Assembly: GCA_960531495.1 (NCBI GenBank)
Contig: OY482861.1
Coordinates: 1,116,001 to 1,180,000, forward strand
DNA from: Zeus faber
Lineage: Eukaryota; Chordata; Actinopteri; Zeiformes; Zeidae
Reading direction: 5' to 3'
DNA length: 64,000 bases
The notes beneath the pieces were generated by a model. It was given only the letters and a program-made list of their open reading frames with translations, was not told where the DNA came from and did not search any database. The translations under genes and the position numbers were made by a program. Shown piece by piece: positions 49,645 to 63,600 of this stretch; within the stretch, counting starts at the first letter, position 1; the number at the start of each line of letters is the position of its first letter.

Positions 49645-49675
<31 letters not shown>
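49547..49675 (+). other. LINE 3' UTR and poly(A) tail
   Basis: About 104 nt of 3' UTR, then 25 A residues (49651-49675). No separate AATAAA; ATATTAAAAA leads directly into the tail. Part of the A run may belong to the satellite ATATAAAATG target. Confidence 0.85.
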
Positions 49676-52360
49676 TGTATTTTTCGAGTTATGATCATTT
49701 TCAGAAATTTGGACGATTTGCTGTCTAGCTGAATTTGAGAAACACTGAACCATTGTCTCTTTGTAGGCGCATGATTTAGAATGCTGCAGTACACCATATA
49801 ACTTTAATTAATATGAGGAACAATTATTTGCTTCTTAAGTCTTTCGCAAAGACAGTTTAAATACAATGATAAACTAGTATGTGCTGCTAAAGTGTTGTTT
49901 GTCAACCAGTTTTAGGCCCATATAAAATGTATTTTTCGAGTTATGATAATTTTCATCAAAGTCTACACATGTGGGAAAAAACGCATTTTCAGCCGATTTA
50001 AACGTCGAAAAGGCGGATCGGTTAAACGCTTCAGCCATTACTCTGTGACAGTGTCAGACAGTTTAAATACAATGATAAACTAGTATGTGCTACTAAAGTC
50101 TTGTTTGTCAACCAGTTTTAGGCCCATATAAAATGTATTTTTCGAGTTCTGATAATTTTCATCAAAGTCTACACGTGGGAAAAAACGCATTTTCAGCCGA
50201 TTTTAACGTCGATTTGGCGGAACGGTTAAACGCTTCAGTCATTACTCTATGTGACAGTGTCAGACAGTTTAAATACAATGATAAACTAGTATGTGCTGCT
50301 AAAGTCTTGTTTGTCAACCAGTTTTAGGCCCGAATAAAATGTATTTTTCGAGTTCTGATAATTTTCATCAAAGTCTACACATGTGGGAAAAAACGCATTT
50401 TCAGTCGATTTAAACGTCGAAAAGGCGAATCGGTTAAACGCTTCAGTCATTACTCCATGTGACAGTGTCAGACAGTTTAAATACAATGATGAACTAGTAT
50501 GTGCTGCTAAAGTGTTGTTTGACAACCAGTTTTAGGCCCATATAAAATGTATTTTTCGAGTTCTGATAATTTTCATCAAAGTCTACACGTGGGAAAAAAT
50601 GCATTTTAAGCCGATTTTAACGTCGATTTGGTGGAACGGTTAAACGCTTCAGTCATTACTCTATGTGACAGTGTCAGACAGTTTAAATACAATGATAAAC
50701 TAGTATGTGCTGCTAAAGTGTTGTTTGTCAAACAGTTTTAGGCCCATATAAAATGTATTTTTCGAGTTCTGATAATTTTCATCAAAGTCTACACGTGGGA
50801 AAAAACGCATTTTCAGCCGATTTTAACGTCGATTTGGCGGAACGGTTAAACGCTTCAGTCATTACTCTATGTGACAGTGTCAGACAGTTTAAATACAATG
50901 ATAAACTAGTATGTGCTGCTAAAGTGTTGTTTGTCAAACAGTTTTAGGTCCATATAAAATGTATTTTTCGAGTTATGATCATTTTCAGAACTTTGGACGA
51001 TTTGCGGTCTAGCTGAATTAGAGAAACACCGAACAATTGTCTCTTTGTAGGTGCATGATTTTGAATGCTGCAGTACACCATATAACTTTAATTAATATGA
51101 GGAACAATTATGTGCTTCTTAAGTCTTTCTCAAAGACAGTTTAAACACAATGATAAACTAGTATGTGCAGCTAAAGTCTTGTTTGTCAACCAGTTTTAGG
51201 CCCATATAAAATGTATTTTTCGAGTTATGATAATTTTCATCAATGTCTACACGTGGGAAAAAACGCATTTTCAGTCGATTTAAACGTCGATTTGGCGGAA
51301 CGGTTAAACACTTCAGTCATTACTCTATGTGACAGTGTCAGACAGTTTAAATACAATGATAAACTAGTATGTGCTGCTAAAGTCTTGTTTGTCAACCAGT
51401 TTTAGGCCCAAATAAAATGTATTTTTCGAGTTCTGATAATTTTCATCAAAGTCTACACGTGAGAAAAAACGCATTTTCAGCCGATTTAAACGTCGAAAAG
51501 GCGAATCGGTTGAACGCTTCAGTCATTACTCTATGTGACAGTGTCAGAAAGTGTAAATACAATGATAAACTAGTATGTGCTGCTAATGTGTTGTTTGCCA
51601 ACCAGTTTTAGGCCCATATAAAATGTATTTTTCGAGTTATGATCATTTTCCGAACTTTGGACCGTTTGCTGTCTAGCTGAATTAGAGAAATACCGAACCA
51701 TTGTCTCTTTGTAGGTGAATGATTCAGAATGCTGCAGTACACCATATAACTTTAATTAATATGAGGAACAATTATTTTGCTTCTTAAGTCTTTCTCAAAG
51801 ACAGTTTAAATACAATGATGAACTAGTATGTGCGGCTTATGTCTTGTTTGTCAACCAGTTTTAGGCCCATATAAAATGTATTTTTCGAGTTCTGATAATT
51901 TTCATCAAAGTCTACACATGTGGGAAAAAATGCATTTTCAGCCGATTTTAACGTCGATTTGGTGGAACGGTTAAACGCTTCAGTTATTACTCTATGTGAC
52001 AGTGTCAGACAGTTTAAATACAATGATAAACTAGTATGTGCTGCTAAAGTGTTGTTTGTCAGCCAGTTTTAGGACCTTATAAAATGTATTTTTCGAGTTA
52101 TGATCATTTTCAGAACTTTGGACGATTTGCTGTCTAGCTGAATTAGAGAAACACCGAACAATTGTTTCTTTGTAGGTGCATGATTCAGTATACTGCAGTA
52201 CAGCATAGAAATTTAATTAATATGATGAACTATTATGTGCTTCTTAAGTGTTTCTCACAGAGTTCTAGGCCCATCTAACATGTATTTGTGGAGTTATGAT
52301 CATTTTCAGAACTTTGGACGATTTGCTGTCGAGCTGAATTAGAGAAACACCGAACCATTG
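49676..52360 (+). repeat. Satellite array, left subfamily, resumed after the LINE
   Basis: The same A, B and H monomers continue. The first H copy shares CAGAAATTTGG, GAATTTGAG and CTTTCGCAAAG with the H copy immediately left of the LINE. The last monomer of this type is a B unit that changes subfamily midway. Confidence 0.92.
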
Positions 52361-52599
52361 TCTCTTCAGAGGTGAATGATTCAGAATGCTGCAGTCCAGC
52401 ATAGAAATTTAATTAATATGATGAACTATTATGTGCTTCTTAAGTGTTTCTCACAGATTTCTAGGCCCATCTAACATGTATTTGTGGAGTTATGATCATT
52501 TTCATCATAGTGTGTACATGTGGGAAAAAACGCATTTTCAGCCGATTTAAACGTCGAAAAGGGGAATTGGTTAAACGCTTCAGTCATTACTCTGTGTGA

Positions 52600-55500
52600 C
52601 AGTGTCAGACAGTTTAATTACAATGGTGAACTAGTATATGCTGCTAAAGCGTTGTTTGTCAAACAGTTTTAGGCCCATACAACATGTATTTGTCGAGGTA
52701 TGAGCATTTTCAGAACATTGGACGGTTTGCTGTCTAGTAGAATTAGAGAAACACCGAACCATTGTCTCTTCAGAGGTGAATGATTCAGAATGCTGCAGTA
52801 CAGCATAGAAATTTAATTAATATGATGAACTATTATGTGCTTCTTAAGTGTTTCTCACAGATTTCTAGGCCCATCTAACATGTATTTGTGGAGTTATGAT
52901 CATTTTCATCATTGTGTGCACATGTGGGAAAAAATGCATTTTCAGCCGATTTAAACGTCGAAAAGGGGAATTGGTTAAACGCTTCAGTCATTACTCTGTG
53001 TGACAGTGTCAGACAGTTTAAATACAATGGTGAACTAGTATATGCTGCTAAAGTGTTGTTTGTCAAACAGTTGTCGGCCCATCTAAGATGTATTTGTCGA
53101 GTTATGATCATTTTCATCATTATATGCACATGTGGGAAAAAACGCATTTTCAGCCGATTTAAACGTCGAAAAGGAGAATTGGTTAAACGCTTCAGTCATT
53201 ACTCTGTGTGACAGTGTCAGACAGTTTAAATACAATGGTGAACTAGTATATGCTGCTAAAGCGTTGTTTGTCAAACAGTTTTAGGCCCATACAACATGTA
53301 TTTGTCGAGGTATGAGCATTTTCAGAACATTGGACGGTTTGCTGTCTAGCTGAATTAGAGAACACCGAACCATTGTCTATTCAGAGGTGAATGATTCAGA
53401 ATGCTGCAGTACAGCATAGAAATTTAATTAATATGATGAACTATTATGTGCTTCTTAAGTGTTTCTCACAGATTTCTAGGCCCATCTAACATGTATTTGT
53501 GGAGTTATGATCATTTTCATCATTGTGTGCACATGTGGGAAAAAACGCATTTTCAGCCGATTTAAACGTCGAAAAGGGGAATTGGTTAAACGCTTCAGTC
53601 ATTACTCTGTGTGACAGTGTCAGACAGTTTAAATACAATGGTGAACTAGTTATATGCTGCTAAAGTGTTGTTTGTCAAACAGTTTTAGGCCCATGTACAA
53701 TGTATTTGTCGAGTTATGATTATTTTCATCATTGTGTGCACATGTGGGAAAAAAGGCATTTTCAGCCGATTTAAACGTCGAAAAGGGGAATTGGTTAAAC
53801 GCTTCAGTCATTACTCTGTGTGACAGTGTCAGACAGTTTAAATACAATGGTGAACTAGTATATGCTGCTAAAGCGTTGTTTGTCAAACAGTTTTAGGCCC
53901 ATACAACATGTATTTGACGAGGTATGAGCATTTTCAGAACATTGGACGGTTTGCTGTCTAGCTGAATTAGAGAAACACCGAACCATTGTCTCTTCAGAGG
54001 TGAATGATTCAGAATGCTGCAGTACAGCATAGAAATTTTATTAATATGATGAACTATTATGTGCTTCCTAAGTTTTTCTCTCAGATTTCTATGCCCATCT
54101 AACATGTATTTCTGGAGTTATGATCATTTTCAGAACTTGTGACGGTTTGCTGTCTAGCTGAATTAGAGAAACACCGAACCATTGTCTCTTCAGAGGTGAA
54201 TGATTCAGAATGCTGCAGTACAGCATAGAAATTTAATTAATATGATGAACTATTATGTGCTTCTTAAGTGTTTCTCACAGATTTCTAGGCCCATCTAACA
54301 TGTATTTGTGGAGTTATGATCATTTTCATCATTGTGTGCACATGTGGGAAAAAACGCATTTTCAGCCGATTTAAACGTCGAAAAGGGGAATTGGTTAAAC
54401 GCTTCAGTCATTACTCTGTTTGACAGTGTCAGACAGTTGAAATACAATGGTGAACTAGTATATGCTTCTAAAGTGTTGTTTGTCAAACAGTTTTAGGCCC
54501 ATCTAACATGTATTTGTCGAGTTATGATCATTTTCATCATTATGTGCACATGTGGGAAAAAACGCATTTTCAGCCGATTTAAACATCGAAAAGGGGAATT
54601 GGTTAAACGCTTCAGTCATTACTCTGTGTGACAGTGTCAGACAGTCTAAATACAATGGTGAACTAGTTTATGCTGCTAAAGCGTTGTTTGTCAAACAGTT
54701 TTAGGCCCATACAACATGTATTTGTCGAGGTATGAGCATTTTCAGAACATTGGACGGTTTGCTGTCTAGCTGAATTAGAGAAACACCGAACCATTGTCTC
54801 TTCAGAGGTGAATGATTCAGAATGCTGTAGTAGAACATAGAAATTTTATTAATATGATGAACTATTATGTGCTTCTTAAGTGTTTCTCACAGATTTCTAG
54901 GCCCATCTAACATGTATTTGTGGAGTTATGATCATTTTCATCATTGTGTGCACATGTGGGAAAAAACGCATTTTCAGCCGATTTAAACGTCGAAAAGGGG
55001 AATTGGTTAAACGCTTCAGTCATTACTCTGTGTGACAGTGTCAGACAGTTTAAATACAATGGTGAACTAGTATATGCTGCTAAAGTGTTGTTTGTCAACC
55101 AGTTTTAGGCCCATCTAACATGTATTTGTCGAGTTATGATCATTTTCATCATTATGTGTACATGTGGGAAAAAACGCATTTTCAGCCGATTTAAACGTCG
55201 AAAAGGGGAATTGCTTAAACGCTTCAGTCATTACTCTGTGTGACAGTGTCAGACAGTTTAATTACAATGGTGAACTAGTATATGCTGCTAAAGCGTTGTT
55301 TGTCAAACAGTTTTAGGCCCATACAACATGTATTTGTCGAGGTATGAGCATTTTCAGAACATTGGACGGTTTGCTGTCTAGCTGAATTAGAGAAACACCG
55401 AACCATTGTCTCTTCAGAGGTGAATGATTCAGAATGCTGCAGTACAGCATAGAAATTTTATTAATATGATGAACTATTATGTGCTTCCTAAGTTTTTCTC

Positions 55501-58310
55501 TCAGATTTCTATGCCCATCTAACATGTATTTCTGGGGTTATGATCATTTTCAGAACTTGTGACGGTTTGCTGTCTAGCTGAATTTGAGAAACACCGAACC
55601 ATTGTCTCTTCAGAGGTGAATGATTCAGAATGCTGCAGTACAGCATAGAAATTTAATTAATATGATGAACTATTATGTGCTTCTTAAGTGTTTCTCACAG
55701 ATTTCTAGGCCCATCTAACATGTATTTGTGGAGTTATGATCATTTTCATCATAGTGTGTACATGTGGGAAAAAACGCATTTTCAGCCGATTTAAACGTCG
55801 AAAAGGGGAATTGGTTAAACGCTTCAGTCATTACTCTGTGTGACAGTGTCAGACAGTTTAAATACAATGGTGAACTAGTATATGCTGCTAAAGTGTTGTT
55901 TGTCAACCAGTTTTAGGCCCATCTAACATGTATTTGTCGAGTTATGATCATTTTCATCATTATGTGTACATGTGGGAAAAAACGCATTTTCAGCCGATTT
56001 AAACGTCGAAAAGGGGAATTGCTTAAACGCTTCAGTCATTACTCTGTGTGACAGTGTCAGACAGTTTAATTACAATGGTGAACTAGTATATTCTGCTAAA
56101 GCGTTGTTTGTCAAACAGTTTTAGGCCCATACAACATGTATTTGTCGAGGTATGAGCATTTTCAGAACATTGGACGGTTTGCTGTCTAGTAGAATTAGAG
56201 AAACACCGAACCATTGTCTCTTCAGAGGTGAATGATTCAGAATGCTGCAGTACAGCATAGAAATTTAATTAATATGATGAACTATTATGTGCTTCTTAAG
56301 TGTTTCTCACAGATTTCTAGGCCCATCTAACATGTATTTGTGGAGTTATGATCATTTTCATCATTGTGTGCACATGTGGGAAAAAATGCATTTTCAGCCG
56401 ATTTAAACGTCGAAAAGGGGAATTGGTTAAACGCTTCAGTCATTACTCTGTGTGACAGTGTCAGACAGTTTAAATACAATGGTGAACTAGTATATGCTGC
56501 TAAAGTGTTGTTTGTCAAACAGTTGTCGGCCCATCTAAGATGTATTTGTCGAGTTATGATCATTTTCATCATTATATGCACATGTGGGAAAAAACGCATT
56601 TTCAGCCGATTTAAACGTCGAAAAGGAGAATTGGTTAAACGCTTCAGTCATTACTCTGTGTGACAGTGTCAGACAGTTTAAATACAATGGTGAACTAGTA
56701 TATGCTGCTAAAGCGTTGTTTGTCAAACAGTTTTAGGCCCATACAACATGTATTTGTCGAGGTATGAGCATTTTCAGAACATTGGACGGTTTGCTGTCTA
56801 GCTGAATTAGAGAAACACCGAACCATTGTCTATTCAGAGGTGAATGATTCAGAATGCTGCAGTACAGCATAGAAATTTAATTAATATGATGAACTATTAT
56901 GTGCTTCTTAAGTGTTTCTCACAGATTTCTAGGCCCATCTAACATGTATTTGTGGAGTTATGATCATTTTCATCATTGTGTGCACATGTGGGAAAAAACG
57001 CATTTTCAGCCGATTTAAACGTCGAAAAGGGGAATTGGTTAAACGCTTCAGTCATTACTCTGTGTGACAGTGTCAGACAGTTTAAATACAATGGTGAACT
57101 AGTATATGCTGCTAAAGTGTTGTTTGTCAAACAGTTTTAGGCCCATGTACAATGTATTTGTCGAGTTATGATTATTTTCATCATTGTGTGCACATGTGGG
57201 AAAAAAGGCATTTTCAGCCGATTTAAACGTCGAAAAGGGGAATTGGTTAAACGCTTCAGTCATTACTCTGTGTGACAGTGTCAGACAGTTTAAATACAAT
57301 GGTGAACTAGTATATGCTGCTAAAGCGTTGTTTGTCAAACAGTTTTAGGCCCATACAACATGTATTTGACGAGGTATGAGCATTTTCAGAACATTGGACG
57401 GTTTGCTGTCTAGCTGAATTAGAGAAACACCGAACCATTGTCTCTTCAGAGGTGAATGATTCAGAATGCTGCAGTACAGCATAGAAATTTTATTAATATG
57501 ATGAACTATTATGTGCTTCCTAAGTTTTTCTCTCAGATTTCTATGCCCATCTAACATGTATTTCTGGAGCTATGATCATTTTCAGAACTTGTGACGGTTT
57601 GCTGTCTAGCTGAATTAGAGAAACACCGAACCATTGTCTCTTCAGAGGTGAATGATTCAGAATGCTGCAGTACAGCATAGAAATTTAATTAATATGATGA
57701 ACTATTATGTGCTTCTTAAGTGTTTCTCACAGATTTCTAGGCCCATCTAACATGTATTTGTGGAGTTATGATCATTTTCATCATTGTGTGCACATGTGGG
57801 AAAAAACGCATTTTCAGCCGATTTAAACGTCGAAAAGGGGAATTGGTTAAACGCTTCAGTCATTACTCTGTTTGACAGTGTCAGACAGTTTAAATACAAT
57901 GGTGAACTAGTATATGCTGCTAAAGTGTTGTTTGTCAAACAGTTTTAGGCCCATCTAACATGTATTTGTCGAGTTATGATCATTTTCATCATTATGTGCA
58001 CATGTGGGAAAAAACGCATTTTCAGCCGATTTAAACATCGAAAAGGGGAATTGGTTAAACGCTTCAGTCATTACTCTGTGTGACAGTGTCAGACAGTTTA
58101 AATACAATGGTGAACTAGTTTATGCTGCTAAAGCGTTGTTTGTCAAACAGTTTTAGGCCCATACAACATGTATTTGTCGAGGTATGAGCATTTTCAGAAC
58201 ATTGGACGGTTTGCTGTCTAGCTGAATTAGAGAAACACCGAACCATTGTCTCTTCAGAGGTGAATGATTCAGAATGCTGTAGTAGAACATAGAAATTTTA
58301 TTAATATGAT
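52600..58310 (+). repeat. Block duplicated at a 3452-bp offset
   Basis: About 52600-54860 recurs at about 56050-58310. Private variants lie exactly 3452 bp apart: CTAGTAGAATTAG (about 52735/56187), GTTGTCGGCCCATCTAAGATG-type end (about 53070/56522), GTATTTGACGAG (about 53909/57361) and CTGTAGTAGAACATAG (about 54826/58278). The offset equals about 17 monomers. Confidence 0.75.
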
Positions 58311-60604
58311 GAACTATTATGTACTTCCTAAGTTTTTCTCTCAGATTTCTATGCCCATCTAACATGTATTTGTGGAGTTAGGATCATTTTCATCATAGTG
58401 TGCACATGTGGGAAAAAACGCATTTTCAGCCGATTTAAACGTCGAAAAGGAGAATTGGTTAAACGCTTCAGTCATTACTCTGTGTGACAGTGTCAGACAG
58501 TTTAAATACAATGGTGAACTAGTATATGCTGCTAAAGTGTTGTTTGTCAAACAGTTTTAGGCCCATACAACATGTATTTGTCGAGGTATGAGCATTTTCA
58601 GAACATTGGACGGTTTGCTGTCTAGCTGAATTAGAAAAACACCGAACCATTGTCTCTTCAGAAGTGAATGATTCAGAATGCTGCAGTACAGCATTGAAAT
58701 TTAATTAATATGATGAACTATTATGTGCTTCCTAAGTTTTTCTCTCAGATTTCTATGCCCATCTAACATGTATTTCTGGAGTTATGATCATTTTCAGAAC
58801 TTGTGACGGTTTGCTGTCTAGCTGAATTAGAGAAACACCGAACCATTGTCTATTCAGAGGTGAATGATTCAGAATGCTGCAGTACAGCATAGAAATTTAA
58901 TTAATATGATGAACTATTAAGTGCTTCTTAAGTGTTTCTCACAGATTTCTAGGCCCATCTAACATGTATTTGTGGAGTTATGATCATTTTCATCATTGTG
59001 TGCACATGTGGGAAAAAACGCATTTTCAGCCGATTTAAACGTCGAAAAGGGGAATTGGTTAAACGCTTCAGTCATTACTCTGTGTGACAGTGTCAGACAG
59101 TTTAAATACATTGGTGAACTAGTATATGCTGCTAAAGTGTTGTTTGTCAACCAGTTTTAGGCCCATCTAACATGTATTTGTCGAGTTATGATCATTTTCA
59201 TCATTATGTGTACATGTGGGAAAAAACGCATTTTCAGCCGATTTAAACGTCGAAAAGGAGAATTGGTTAAACGCTTCAGTCATTACTCTGTGTGACAGTG
59301 TCAGACAGTTTAAATACAATGGTGAACTAGTATATGCTGCTAAAGCGTTGTTTGTCAAACAGTTTTAGGCCCATACAACATGTATTTGTCGAGGTATGAG
59401 CATTTTCAGAACATTGGACGGTTTGCTGTCTAGCTGAATTAGAGAAATACCGAACCATTGTCTATTCAGAGGTGAATGATTCAGAATGCTGTAGTAGAGC
59501 ATAGAAATTTTATTAATATGATGAACTATTATGTGCTTCCTACGTTTTTCTCTCAGATTTCTATGCCCATCTAACATGTATTTGTGGAGTTAGGATCATT
59601 TTCATCATAGTGTGCACATGTGGGAAAAAACGCATTTTCAGCCGATTTAAACGTCGAAAAGGGGAATTGGTTAAACGCTTCAGTCATTACTCTGTGTGAC
59701 AGTGTCAGACAGTTTAAATACATCGGTGAACTAGTATATGCTGCTAAAGTGTTGTTTGTCAACCAGTTTTAGGCCCATCTAACATGTATTTGTCGAGTTA
59801 TGATCATTTTCATCATTACGTGTACATGGTGGAAAAAACGCATTTTCAGCCGATTTAAACGTCGAAAAGGGGAATTGCTTAAACGCTTCAGTCATTACTC
59901 TGTGTGACAGTGTCAGACAGTTTAATTACAATGGTGAACTAGTATATGCTGCTAAAGCGTTGTTTGTCAAACAGTTTTAGGCCCATACAACATGTATTTG
60001 TCGAGGTATGAGCATTTTCAGAACATTGGACGGTTTGCTGTCTAGCTGAATTAGAGAAACACCGAACCATTGTCTCTTCAGAGGTGAATGATTCAGAATG
60101 CTGCAGTACAGCATAGAAATTTTATTAATATGATGAACTATTATGTGCTTCTTAAGTGTTTCTCACAGATTTCTAGGCCCATCTAACATGTATTTGTGGA
60201 GTTATGATCATTTTCATCATTGTGTGCACATGTGGGAAAAAACGCGTTTTCAGCCGATTTAAACGTCGAAAATGGGAATTGGTTAAACGCTTCAGTCATT
60301 ACTCTGTGTGACAGTGTCAGACAGTTTAAATACAATGGTGAACTAGTATATGCTGCTAAAGTGTTGTTTGTCAAACAGTTTTAGGGCCATGTACAATGTA
60401 TTTGTCGAGTTATGATTATTTTCATCATTGTGTGCACATCTGGGAAAAAACGCATTTTCAGCCGATTTAAACGTCGAAAAGGGGAATTGGTTAAACGGTT
60501 CAGTCATTACTCTGTGTGACAGTGTCAGACAGTTTAAATACAATGGTGAACTAGTATATGCTGCTAAAGCGTTGTTTGTCAAACAGTTTTAGGCCCATAC
60601 AACA

Positions 60605-63600
60605 TGTATTTGACGAGGTATGAGCATTTTCAGAACATTGGACGGTTTGCTGTCTAGCTGAATTAGAGAAACACCGAACCATTGTCTCTTCAGAGGTGAA
60701 TGATTCAGAGTGCTGCAGTACAGCATAGAAATTTTATTAATATGATGAACTATTATGTGCTTCCTAAGTTTTTCTCTCAGATTTCTATGCCCATCTAACA
60801 TGTATTTCTGGAGTTATGATCATTTTCAGAACTTGTGACGGTTTGCTGTCTAACTGAATTAGAGAAACACCGAACCATTGTCTCTTCAGAGGTGAATGAT
60901 TCAGAATGCTGCAGTACAGCATAGAAATTTAATTAATATGATGAACTATTATGTGCTTCTTAAGTGTTTCTCACAGATTTCTAGGCCCATCTAACATGTA
61001 TTTGTGGAGTTATGATCATTTTCATCATTGTGTGCACATGTGGGAAAAAACGCATTTTCAGCCGATTTAAACGTCGAAAAGGGGAATTGGTTAAACGCTT
61101 CAGTCATTACTCTGTGTGACAGTGTCAGACAGTTTAAATACATTGGTGAACTAGTATATGCTGCTAAAGTGTTGTTTGTCAACCAGTTTTAGGCCCATCT
61201 AACATGTATTTGTCGAGTTATGATCATTTTCATCATTATGTGTACATGTGGGAAAAAACGCATTTTCAGCCGATTTAAACGTCGAAAAGGAGAATTGGTT
61301 AAACGCTTCAGTCATTACTCTGTGTGACAGTGTCAGACAGTTTAAATACAATGGTGAACTAGTATATGCTGCTAAAGCGTTGTTTGTCAAACAGTTTTAG
61401 GCCCATACAACATGTATTTGTCGAGGTATGAGCATTTTCAAAACATTGGACGGTTTGCTGTCTAGCTGAATTAGAGAAACACCGAACCATTGTCTATTCA
61501 GAGGTGAATGATTCAGAATGCTGTAGTAGAGCATAGAAATTTTATTAATATGATGAACTATTATGTGCTTCTTAAGTGTTTCTCACAGATTTCTAGGCCC
61601 ATCTAACATGTATTTGTGGAGTTATGATCATTTTCATCATTGTGTGCACATGTGGGAAAAACGCATTTTCAGCCGATTTAAACGTCGAAAAGGGGAATTG
61701 GTTAAACGCTTCAGTCATTACTCTGTGTGACAGTGTCAGACAGTTTAAATACATTGGTGAACTAGTATATGCTGCTAAAGTGTTGTTTGTCAACCAGTTT
61801 TAGGCCCATCTAACATGTATTTGTCGAGTTATGATCATTTTCATCATTATGTGTACATGTGGGAAAAAACGCATTTTCAGCCGATTTAAACGTCGAAAAG
61901 GGGAATTGCTTAAACGCTTCAGTCATTACTCTGTGTGACAGTGTCAGACAGTTTAATTACAATGGTGAACTAGTATATGCTGCTAAAGCGTTGTTTGTCA
62001 AACAGTTTTAGGCCCATACAACATGTATTTGTCGAGGTATGAGCATTTTCAGAACATTGGACGGTTTGCTGTCTAGCTGAATTAGAGAAACACCGAACCA
62101 TTGTCTCTTCAGAGGTGAATGATTCAGAATGCTGCAGTACAGCATAGAAATTTTATTAATATGATGAACTATTATGTGCTTCTTAAGTGTTTCTCACAGA
62201 TTTCTAGGCCCATCTAACATGTATTTGTGGAGTTATGATCATTTTCATCATTGTGTGCACATGTGGGAAAAAACGCGTTTTCAGCCGATTTAAACGTCGA
62301 AAAGGGGAATTGGTTAAACGCTTCAGTCATTACTCTGTGTGACAGTGTCAGACAGTTTAAATACAATGGTGAACTAGTATATGCTGCTAAAGTGTTGTTT
62401 GTCAAACAGTTTTAGGGCCATGTACAATGTATTTGTCGAGTTATGATTATTTTCATCATTGTGTGCACATCTGGGAAAAAACGCATTTTCAGCCGATTTA
62501 AACGTCGAAAAGGGGAATTGGTTAAACGCTTCAGTCATTACTCTGTGTGACAGTGTCAGACAGTTTAAATACAATGGTGAACTAGTATATGCTGCTAAAG
62601 CGTTGTTTGTCAAACAGTTTTAGGCCCATACAACATGTATTTGACGAGGTATGAGCATTTTCAGAACATTGGACGGTTTGCTGTCTAGCTGAATTAGAGA
62701 AACACCGAACCATTGTCTCTTCAGAGGTGAATGATTCAGAGTGCTGCAGTACAGCATAGAAATTTTATTAATATGATGAACTATTATGTGCTTCCTAAGT
62801 TTTTCTCTCAGATTTCTATGCCCATCTAACATGTATTTCTGGAGTTATGATCATTTTCAGAACTTGTGACGGTTTGCTGTCTAACTGAATTAGAGAAACA
62901 CCGAACCATTGTCTCTTCAGAGGTGAATGATTCAGAATGCTGCAGTACAGCATAGAAATTTAATTAATATGATGAACTATTATGTGCTTCTTAAGTGTTT
63001 CTCACAGATTTCTAGGCCCATCTAACATGTATTTGTGGAGTTATGATCATTTTCATCATTGTGTGCACATGTGGGAAAAAACGCATTTTCAGCCGATTTA
63101 AACGTCGAAAAGGGGAATTGGTTAAACGCTTCAGTCATTACTCTGTGTGACAGTGTCAGACAGTTTAAATACATTGGTGAACTAGTATATGCTGCTAAAG
63201 TGTTGTTTGTCAACCAGTTTTAGGCCCATCTAACATGTATTTGTCGAGTTATGATCATTTTCATCATTATGTGTACATGTGGGAAAAAACGCATTTTCAG
63301 CCGATTTAAACGTCGAAAAGGAGAATTGGTTAAACGCTTCAGTCATTACTCTGTGTGACAGTGTCAGACAGTTTAAATACAATGGTGAACTAGTATATGC
63401 TGCTAAAGCGTTGTTTGTCAAACAGTTTTAGGCCCATACAACATGTATTTGTCGAGGTATGAGCATTTTCAAAACATTGGACGGTTTGCTGTCTAGCTGA
63501 ATTAGAGAAACACCGAACCATTGTCTATTCAGAGGTGAATGATTCAGAATGCTGTAGTAGAGCATAGAAATTTTATTAATATGATGAACTATTATGTGCT

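Larger units (their letters stand above)
44243..49675 (+). mobile_element. Tx1-like (L1-superfamily) LINE, near full length
   Basis: A single insertion of about 5.43 kb in the satellite. The order is a 5' UTR (44243-44446), ORF1 with two CCHC knuckles, a 37-nt gap, ORF2 with apurinic-type endonuclease and reverse transcriptase, a 3' UTR of about 104 nt (49547-49650), and poly(A). The ORF1 layout (an RRM-like part then CCHC knuckles) and the C-terminal CX2CX8HX4C of ORF2 fit the Tx1 group, whose fish members are often annotated as ZCCHC3-like proteins. The upstream flank stops at GTCAACCAGT and the downstream flank starts at AAAATGTATTTTTCG of the monomer. Confidence 0.9.

Noticed and set aside
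53893..62832. 70-codon minus-strand ORF recurring in B units
   Set aside because: It spans the ordinary B monomer without any domain and exists only because B units are copied; units with small changes lose it.
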